Assembly: GCA_026394935.1 (NCBI GenBank)
Contig: JAPLZR010000119.1
Location: 1-32,300, forward strand
Direction: 5' to 3'
DNA length: 32,300 nt
DNA from: Candidatus Woesearchaeota archaeon
GTDB taxonomy: Archaea > Nanobdellota > Nanobdellia > Woesearchaeales > ARS49
Under the pieces are notes generated by a model. That model saw only the letters and a list, made by a program, of their open reading frames with translations, was not told the origin of the DNA and searched no databases. Both the position numbers and the translations under genes were made by a program. How positions within the stretch are numbered: position 1 is the stretch's first letter; every line of letters starts with the position of its first letter. Positions 25,911-32,300 of this stretch are shown piece by piece.

Positions 25911-25930
25911 AAGACAAGGTAAGACAAGGT
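25911..25930. promoter_or_regulatory. Tandem 10-bp direct repeat AAGACAAGGT x2, candidate RHH operator
   Basis: Lies between the RHH start codon (25907) and a minus-strand TATA element (tatttaaat). Confidence 0.5.
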
Positions 25931-26003
25931 AATTTAAATACTTTTTGGTTTGTCAACAAAAACTGAGCAAACACTTAAAAATCACACCTATATATGCCGG
26001 AAT

Positions 26004-26690
26004 ATGGACGTCCAATACAAAATCTTCGAGCTATTCATCAAAAACAAGAGATTAAGGTTCTCAGACATAGAAAAAGCACTGGAAATGAAAAGCAACCTGC
26101 TTTCCTATCATTTAGACGGACTGGTAAAACAAGGAATGCTCACAAAAGAATACGATGACTACATTCTAACAAAAAATGCAGAAACAATGATGCCGATATT
26201 TGCGCAAATAACAGGCAAAGAAAAAGGAGTACTGCCAGTAGTGCTAATGGCAATACTGAATGAAGGCAAAATACTGCTGTTGAAACGAAGCAAAAGACCA
26301 TACCAAGGATACTGGGGAATGCCAGGAGGAAAATTGCAGTTACAGGAAAGCATACCAGACTGCGCTTTACGCGAAGCAGAAGAAGAAACAGGACTGAAAT
26401 GCAGTTACTCACACACAGCAGCAGTAGTACACGAACGAGTCAAAGAAAATGAGGAATACAAACACGCATTCGTACTGTTCCTGACAGTACTTAAGCCGGA
26501 ATCAATCAAGCTCAAAGAAAGCGAAGAAGGAAAACTCGAATGGTTCCCATTGGACAATTTACAGTCAGACAGAATAATACCATCAGACTATAACATGATA
26601 AAAGAGCACATAGAACAAAAGACCCAAGTAAGCAATGTAATCATGGAAGAAAACAGCGAAGGACAACTCGTATCATTCACAAAAAAATAA
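26004..26690 (+). CDS. Winged-HTH + Nudix hydrolase fusion protein
   Basis: N-terminal HTH FELFIKNKRLRFSDIEKALEMKSNLLSYHLDGLVKQGMLTK; Nudix box GGKLQLQESIPDCALREAEEETGL. The ORF track starts at TTG 25950; ATG 26004 preferred. Confidence 0.85.
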   Translation: MDVQYKIFELFIKNKRLRFSDIEKALEMKSNLLSYHLDGLVKQGMLTKEYDDYILTKNAETMMPIFAQITGKEKGVLPVVLMAILNEGKILLLKRSKRPYQGYWGMPGGKLQLQESIPDCALREAEEETGLKCSYSHTAAVVHERVKENEEYKHAFVLFLTVLKPESIKLKESEEGKLEWFPLDNLQSDRIIPSDYNMIKEHIEQKTQVSNVIMEENSEGQLVSFTKK

Positions 26691-26707
26691 GAAAAAATAA
26701 ATAAAAA

Positions 26708-27028
26708 TTAAAACTTAAACTTCTCAGCAAACTTGCCAATCAAAGGAGTAGGCTTCTCAGCACCGCTCAAAGAGTTGATAATTGCAATAATCCACAATAC
26801 CAACATTGCCAAGCTACCCAAAGGCAGGATGATAAACCAGCCGATAAGAGGCAGGAATGTGCCGATAATGTACACAATTACCCAAGCGATGAAAATAACC
26901 AAACCCTGCTTTGCATAATACATCGCGTACTTGTCAGTCTTGCGCGTCAAAAGGACAATCAGAAAACCAATCAGTCCCAAGAACACTCCCAAAAATGCAA
27001 ATAACTTACTATCAGATTCTTTAGCCAT
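26708..27028 (-). CDS. DUF4870/Tic20-like small membrane protein
   Basis: ESDSKLFAFLGVFLGLIGFLIVLLTRKTDKYAMYYAKQGLVIFIAWVIVYIIG... Confidence 0.75.
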   Translation of the reverse strand: MAKESDSKLFAFLGVFLGLIGFLIVLLTRKTDKYAMYYAKQGLVIFIAWVIVYIIGTFLPLIGWFIILPLGSLAMLVLWIIAIINSLSGAEKPTPLIGKFAEKFKF

Positions 27029-27140
27029 ACTAAATCACCTCTGTTTTATAGTACTGACTGGCAGGGCTTTAAAATAGTTGCGGTTAAACACAGTGCTATT
27101 GAATAGTAGTAGTGAACCATTAAAAAAGCTCATGTGATTA

Positions 27141-27536
27141 ATGCCAAATATGTTGACGGCATTGCATTTCAGCAATATGGCTTCCTTGATGTACATTATT
27201 GCATCAATCATGCTAATCGCTGCCTGCTTTCTGCTGTACAGCGCGCACAAACTATTCAAGCCAGGAGATGTAACAGCAATAACTTTAAGCATGGTGATAG
27301 CGGGCATAGCACTGCTTGCAGCACGCCTGCTGGCAATAGTTGACGGCAGCATATTCCAAATACAAAACTTTGCCTTTTACAGAGCAATACTGGCAATAAT
27401 ATCTGCACTCGCATTCCTGGTGTTCGCAGTCAAATTCTACCAGTTCGCAGAACAATACGGACTGCAGGTATGCAATGTAAAAAAATCAAAATCACAAAAC
27501 AAAATAGCCAAAGCGCTTGGAGGTAGAGTATGTTAG
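27141..27536 (+). CDS. Membrane protein (4 TM)
   Basis: 131-aa hydrophobic ORF; overlaps the next gene by 7 nt. Confidence 0.7.
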   Translation: MPNMLTALHFSNMASLMYIIASIMLIAACFLLYSAHKLFKPGDVTAITLSMVIAGIALLAARLLAIVDGSIFQIQNFAFYRAILAIISALAFLVFAVKFYQFAEQYGLQVCNVKKSKSQNKIAKALGGRVC

Positions 27537-27808
27537 ACTTTCTATTCTGGCTGCAATTACTAGGAATTGCAGGAGAAGTACTGATATCAGGCTTAGGTGT
27601 AGGCATAGCAATGCGCTCAAAATCATCAGTAGGATGGTATATGGGAGCAAGCTTCCTGCTATACGCGCTATACGACTTCATACAGCTCGGAAGAGCAGTT
27701 GGAAGCTGGGCAATAGAACTAACCCCAATGATGATTGGAATAGTATACTTCGCAGCAGTCATCACAATGGTAATAGCTGCCTGGAAAATATACAAAGCAC
27801 TAGATTAA
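27530..27808 (+). CDS. Membrane protein (3 TM)
   Basis: 92-aa hydrophobic ORF, translationally coupled to the previous gene. Confidence 0.7.
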   Translation: MLDFLFWLQLLGIAGEVLISGLGVGIAMRSKSSVGWYMGASFLLYALYDFIQLGRAVGSWAIELTPMMIGIVYFAAVITMVIAAWKIYKALD

Positions 27809-27823
27809 AAAAAATAAAATATT

Positions 27824-28939
27824 TTATTTTCTTTTTCTAACAACAAACAATACCAAACCGCCAGCAAGCAATACTGCTAATAACAAAGTTGCAAGGCTGA
27901 ACTCTGGGGCAACACCTACTGGACCATTGAAATCATAATCATAAACCTGATTGTATCCGGTGGCATCGTTCTTGGTGAAAGCAATACGGGAATCATCAGA
28001 ATTATACTGAGGAACCTGGTTGTCAAACGCATCTGAAATAATCGATGTAGGAACGCCTCCAGAAGAAGACACAGTATAAATCGCACCTGTAGCCCAATCA
28101 GTCATCACATAAAGAATAGTGCTTCCATCAATGCTTCATTGAGGGTTAATAAGACTGAAGCTCGGGTCGGCCAAAATCTGCACCTCAGCACCACCAGCAG
28201 AAGGCACCTTCCAAAGCTCATAATTATTAGAAGTGGAATTAAATCTTGAGTAAACAACCCACGCATCATCAGGACTCCACTGAGGATACTCGTGGTCTTC
28301 AGCAAAACTGGTCAAGTTAGTTTCATTAGCCCCATTAGAATCAACAATACCTATTTGTATATTGCCTGCAAGAGAAGAAGACGCCTCATAAACAAGACGA
28401 GTGCCAGCATGATTCCAGCGCGGAACCTCATGATCATATGTCTTGTTAGTGAGATTGGTTTCAGCACCACCAGCAGAACTAACAACCGCAATCTGGTTGT
28501 TATTACTAAATGCCGGGTCAATATAGTATGCAATCAGCGTACCAGCAGGATTGTACTCCGGTCTACTGTGACTGTAAGCAGCATTACTGGTCAATCGAGT
28601 CTGAACCTGAGTGCCCACATTCATCTTAAAAATCTGATACTTGGTACCATTAAGCTTCTGAAAAGCAACATCAGCACCATCAGGACTCCAAACCGGGAAA
28701 TCTTTGAAATACGGGTCTGTAGCATCAGTAGTCAAACTAGTCTGAACACCTGCAGTAGTTACAATACCAATCTGCATGTCCACAAGATCCTGATAAGAAT
28801 ACAGGATAGTGGTATCGTCAGGACTCCACATGGGAGTATACTTGCCATTCGCATCAGAAGTCAAAGCAGTCTCCTGAGCAAAAGCAACTCCAGCACATAA
28901 CAAGAACGCAATTAACAGCAGTATTTTCTTCATAAGCAA
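27824..28939 (-). CDS. Secreted TolB-like beta-propeller with PEF-type C-terminal sorting/TM tail, interrupted by in-frame TGA at 28136-28138
   Basis: Signal peptide MKKILLLIAFLLCAGVAFA; repeats MWSPDD, VWSPDG, EYNPAG, RWNHAG, QWSPDD, Q*SIDG, QYNSDD; tail APEFSLATLLLAVLLAGGLVLFVVRKRK. Confidence 0.85.
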
Positions 28940-29024
28940 TCACCTTCTTTTGATATTACCTAATGTTTTTTTTGAATATATAAAGGTTTCTTAAGCAAAG
29001 TTTAAATACAAAGTTTACGAAGAA

Positions 29025-30254
29025 ATGATGAAAAGAGGAAAATTGATAACATTCAAGTACGACAACTGTTTAATACCGAAAAACAAGATATTCTCAACAG
29101 AAAAAAAACTCATACCGGAAATAAAAAAACTGGAAAACTACGAATGCGTAAAACTGCCGGATGAAAACAAAATTCTCCATGTAGTGGAAGCAGCAATAGC
29201 AATGAAAAAGAAATTACGCCCACAATTAATCGTTGTAACAGGAATAGGCGGAAGCAACCTCGGAACAATGGCAGTACAAGAAGCACTGCTCGGAAAACAC
29301 GCACCAATACTATACGCAGACACAGTAGACCCAGATGCCTTACAATATATAATGGAAGCAATGCAAAACGTATTACGACAAGGACAACAAGTCATTCTAA
29401 ACGTAGTCAGCAAAAGCGGAACGACAACAGAAACCATAGCAAACTTTGAAGTCTTATTGAATGTTCTCAAAAGACACAGAAAAGACGCAGAAAAATACGT
29501 AGTAGCCACAACAGACAAAGACAGCAAACTATGGCAGTTAGCAGTAAAAAACAATTTCTCAGTACTAGAAATACCAAAAAACGTGGGAGGAAGGTACAGC
29601 ATATTCACGCCAGCAGGACTATTCCCACTAGGAATGCTAGGAATCGACCTGAAAGAACTATTGGGCGGAGCAGCACAAATGAAACAAGACTGCCTAGCAC
29701 TAAAAAATAACCCAGCAGCAATAGGAGCAAGCATATTGTATCTCCAAAACAGAAACATCTACGACAGCTTCTACTTCGCAACAGAACTCGAAAGTTTAGG
29801 AAAATGGCACAGACAATTACTAGCAGAAAGCACAGGCAAAACAAACAAAGCAATAACACCAACAGTAAGCATAGGAAGCACAGACCTCCACAGCGTAGCA
29901 CAATTATACTTAGGAGGACCGCAAGACAAGTTCACAAACTTCGTCACAACACACTTCAACAACACAATAAAAGTACCGTATTACCCAGAATACAACTCAC
30001 TCGTCGAAAACCTGCAAAAAAAAGAACTCAACCACATAATGCACGCAATACTACAAGGAGTAAAAAAAGCATACAAAAAAGGAAAAAGACCATACACAGA
30101 AACACACATCGCCAAGAACGCAGGAGCAATAGGCGCATACATGCAACTAAAAATGATGGAAACAATATTACTGGCAAAACTACTCAAAGTAAACCCGTTC
30201 GACCAGCCCGCAGTAGAAATGTACAAGAAAGAAACGAAAAGATATTTGCATTAA
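29025..30254 (+). CDS. pgi: Glucose-6-phosphate isomerase
   Basis: VVTGIGGSNLGTMAVQEALLG, NVVSKSGTTTETIANFEVLL, GGRYSIFTPAGLFPLGMLGID. Confidence 0.95.
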   Translation: MMKRGKLITFKYDNCLIPKNKIFSTEKKLIPEIKKLENYECVKLPDENKILHVVEAAIAMKKKLRPQLIVVTGIGGSNLGTMAVQEALLGKHAPILYADTVDPDALQYIMEAMQNVLRQGQQVILNVVSKSGTTTETIANFEVLLNVLKRHRKDAEKYVVATTDKDSKLWQLAVKNNFSVLEIPKNVGGRYSIFTPAGLFPLGMLGIDLKELLGGAAQMKQDCLALKNNPAAIGASILYLQNRNIYDSFYFATELESLGKWHRQLLAESTGKTNKAITPTVSIGSTDLHSVAQLYLGGPQDKFTNFVTTHFNNTIKVPYYPEYNSLVENLQKKELNHIMHAILQGVKKAYKKGKRPYTETHIAKNAGAIGAYMQLKMMETILLAKLLKVNPFDQPAVEMYKKETKRYLH

Positions 30255-30982
30255 GAAAACAAGCCGACAAACCAAGACCACAAACCAGCCCAAAAACCTT
30301 TCTGCTTCGGCAACTCTTCCAACGGCTCATACGGCCCAACACTCTGCTTCGGTTTTGAAACGTTCGACACGTTCAAAGGCACTGAAACAGTCACATTCTT
30401 AGGAACATAAGAAACATTTGAAACAGTTTTATTAACTGGCTGATTAACAACAGACTGATTCTTTTTTTCATAATACCTAGGAACAGAACCCGAATTAGAA
30501 TTAACCACGAACTCCTTCGAATTAACGATTTTCAAGTTAGAATTAGCCAAAAACTTCGCAGCAGCATTACGGTCCTTCTCGCTAAGACCAGTAACGAGCA
30601 ACTGCACTTTTCCATTGTTCTCAAACAACTTAATGTAGCCAACACTCCCTGCCAAATCCTTATAACATGGCTCAGGACCAGCCATCAACTGGTAAGCAGC
30701 ACGATTATCACAAGGACTGCCAACAACAATAGCGTTCTTTGAAGAAACATCAGCAATCTCAGTATCCAATTTAGAAGTCCCAACTTCAGTAGTCACATTC
30801 TCAAACCTGGCAAGACTTGACGAAATAATCGTAGCAGAAACAACATCCAAAGCAGGAGATTCCTCGCCAATAACATAAAGAGCGCTGAATTTACCATCCT
30901 TCACAAAAAAAGAAGGCCAGTCAGAAATTGTAACTGCAGAAACAACCGGAATCAGAATCAACAACAACAGCCAAACTTTCAT
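30251..30982 (-). CDS. Secreted protein with archaeal S-layer-like domain and N-glycosylation-rich linker
   Basis: Signal MKVWLLLLILIPVVSA; ISDWPSFFVKDGKFSALYVIGEESPALDVVSATIISSSL; several NxS/T sequons; C-terminal FWAGLWSWFVGLFS. Confidence 0.65.
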   Translation of the reverse strand: MKVWLLLLILIPVVSAVTISDWPSFFVKDGKFSALYVIGEESPALDVVSATIISSSLARFENVTTEVGTSKLDTEIADVSSKNAIVVGSPCDNRAAYQLMAGPEPCYKDLAGSVGYIKLFENNGKVQLLVTGLSEKDRNAAAKFLANSNLKIVNSKEFVVNSNSGSVPRYYEKKNQSVVNQPVNKTVSNVSYVPKNVTVSVPLNVSNVSKPKQSVGPYEPLEELPKQKGFWAGLWSWFVGLFS

Positions 30983-31034
30983 AACTTCAAGATGAACAAT
31001 TACTTATTTAAAGATTATTATTTGAAATAGCGTT

Positions 31035-31640
31035 ATGAAACAGATAATACTCTTATTGCTGCTAATCAGCTGTGCATACGACCCGACAGCAGCACGCTAT
31101 ATAGTAGACGGAGACACGTTTGCTCTCAACAACGGCGATATCGTAAGACTGCAAGGGATTGACACGCCAGAACAAGGAGACATAAATTACGACAAAACAG
31201 CATACGAACTGCAAAACAAACTGATAGGCAAAAAACTAAGCTTTGAAGGCACAACAGATGACTTTTACGGCAGAAAAGTAAGATTCGTGTTTGCAGACGG
31301 AAATAATGTTAACATTGAAATGGTACGCGAAGGATTGGCAATAGCATTCATGCACAAAGGAACAAAATACGAACAGCAAATAGAACTCGCACAACACGAA
31401 GCAAGAATACAAAAAATAGGAATGTGGAAGGTAGATGATGCGAGTTACAAAAGACTAAGCCATAGGTGCCTGGAACTCGGGTGTCCAACAGGAACAATAG
31501 CAGTGGCAAGTAAACAAGGAGAAGCATTCTACAACTGCGCATGCAGTGCAACAAACCTGATAAGCAAAGAGAATATTGAATGCTTCACAACAATAGAAGA
31601 CGCAATAGCGCAAAGATTAAGAGAAGCAAGAAAGTGCTAA
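31035..31640 (+). CDS. Secreted staphylococcal-nuclease-like (SNase) thermonuclease with Cys-rich C-terminal extension
   Basis: YIVDGDTFALNNGDIVRLQGIDTPEQ...FYGRKVRFVFADGNNVNIEMVREGLA; C-terminal GTIAVASKQGEAFYNCACSATNLISKENIECFTTIEDAIAQRLREARKC. Confidence 0.88.
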   Translation: MKQIILLLLLISCAYDPTAARYIVDGDTFALNNGDIVRLQGIDTPEQGDINYDKTAYELQNKLIGKKLSFEGTTDDFYGRKVRFVFADGNNVNIEMVREGLAIAFMHKGTKYEQQIELAQHEARIQKIGMWKVDDASYKRLSHRCLELGCPTGTIAVASKQGEAFYNCACSATNLISKENIECFTTIEDAIAQRLREARKC

Positions 31641-31999
31641 TAATTAAGACTCGTTGAACCAACAACACAACAATACTTCTTCAACTTTTCATCAAAAATA
31701 CACGGGTCAACACTCCTATCAGCCTGCTGCTTGTTAAAACTGCAATCCAACTTATCCTTATTTGAGTAAATATAGTCAGACAAACGCTGGTTTCTCACAG
31801 CCTCACCATACTTAACCCCTCCTACAGAAGAAGGACTCTCATACATGGCCTTTTTCATACCGCCGCCATACAGCTTTGAAGCATAACCATAACCGTAGGA
31901 CCTGTAAGCACCTGCACCAGTAATAGAATCTATATACATAACTGCAAATACTGAAAATGCAACAATTCCAAAAATAGCTATAATGGCAGCTTTCGTCAT
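31637..31999 (-). CDS. Hypothetical single-TM, Gly/Tyr-rich protein with C-terminal Cys cluster
   Basis: MTKAAIIAIFGIVAFSVFAVMYI; YRSYGYGYASKLYGGG; CSFNKQQADRSVDPCIFDEKLKKYCCVV. Confidence 0.6.
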   Translation of the reverse strand: MTKAAIIAIFGIVAFSVFAVMYIDSITGAGAYRSYGYGYASKLYGGGMKKAMYESPSSVGGVKYGEAVRNQRLSDYIYSNKDKLDCSFNKQQADRSVDPCIFDEKLKKYCCVVGSTSLNY

Positions 32000-32072
32000 C
32001 TCTTTTCAAGATTTCAATAGTATCAGTGTATATAAATGTTTGGAACGGTTGTTTAGGCTTCGCAATTATTTC

Positions 32073-32099
32073 AGGGGGCACTCAATCGCCGTGCCCCCT
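32073..32099 (-). repeat. Perfect 9-bp GC-rich hairpin 3' of the tRNA gene
   Basis: AGGGGGCAC-tcaatcgcc-GTGCCCCCT. Confidence 0.6.
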
Positions 32100-32116
32100 T
32101 AAACCCCTGGCGAATC

Positions 32117-32248
32117 ATGCAGAGGGCAGGATTTGAACCTGCGAACTCACTAAGAGACAAGCTGTTCCGAGCGATGCGAGGAACTTTCGACAAAGCCCCT
32201 TTGTCGCTACCTGAAGCTTGCGCCTTTGACCAAGCTTGGCTACCTCTG
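32117..32248 (-). tRNA. tRNA-Leu(CAG) with a 46-nt intron after position 37
   Basis: Acceptor GCAGAGG/CCTCTGC + A; anticodon arm CAAGC-TTCAGG[intron]A-GCTTG; V-arm CTCttagtGAG; T-arm GCAGG-TTCAAAT-CCTGC; CCA not encoded; TATA-like element upstream. Confidence 0.88.
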
Positions 32249-32300
32249 CGCACTAAACCGGTCTTCACCAGCATATAAAAACCTTTTTAAATACAGAACA

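Noticed and set aside
25950-26003. TTG start for the wHTH-Nudix protein
   Set aside because: ATG at 26004 with a TATA-like acttaaaaatc about 27 nt upstream and the HTH beginning right after it is more plausible.
29138-29758. Minus-strand ORF (206 aa)
   Set aside because: Antisense shadow of pgi.
32071-32274. 67-aa minus-strand ORF
   Set aside because: Lies across the tRNA-Leu gene and its intron; not a plausible protein.
1-32300. Global reassignment of TAA or TGA as sense codons
   Set aside because: TAA (pgi, ligase-neighbour genes), TGA (ligase, kinase, purL) and TAG (31637 gene) all act as ordinary terminators at natural gene ends, and most long genes have no internal stops.
1-32300. CRISPR array, integrase or transposase
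   Set aside because: No regularly spaced repeats, Cas motifs, recombinase or transposase ORFs recognised.

Overview
The window looks like a compact archaeal chromosome segment, probably DPANN-like. This rests on leaderless starts about 20-30 nt after TATA boxes, archaeal-type DNA ligase, PurO-type IMP cyclohydrolase, an intron-bearing tRNA-Leu and many overlapping genes. The core content is IleRS, an adenylate-kinase-like protein, a DUF483-DNA ligase operon followed by UVR-like and VRR-NUC genes, and a tightly overlapping nucleotide operon (pyrEF fusion-purSL-purQ-purM-like-purN-purO). It also carries Pgi, a secreted nuclease and several surface or membrane proteins. The accessory content is a toxin-antitoxin island at 10.6-13.0 kb, a convergent PIN/RHH pair at 25.2-25.9 kb, and a Cys-rich secreted protein next to a decayed paralog fragment. 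The most notable signals are: (1) three minus-strand genes interrupted by single in-frame stops with coding continuing in frame, including IleRS (TAA at an expected Tyr) and a TolB-like propeller (TGA at an expected Trp); (2) a strongly structured unannotated RNA candidate at 24822-24906; (3) an interleaved, pseudoknot-like inverted-repeat pair at 12978-13024; (4) an adenylate-kinase-like protein lacking the segment between the DGxxR(T)xxQ motif and the R-x-DD motif; (5) TA promoters with palindromes or repeats between the TATA box and a leaderless start. All family calls come from reading motifs by eye; no database searches were run.
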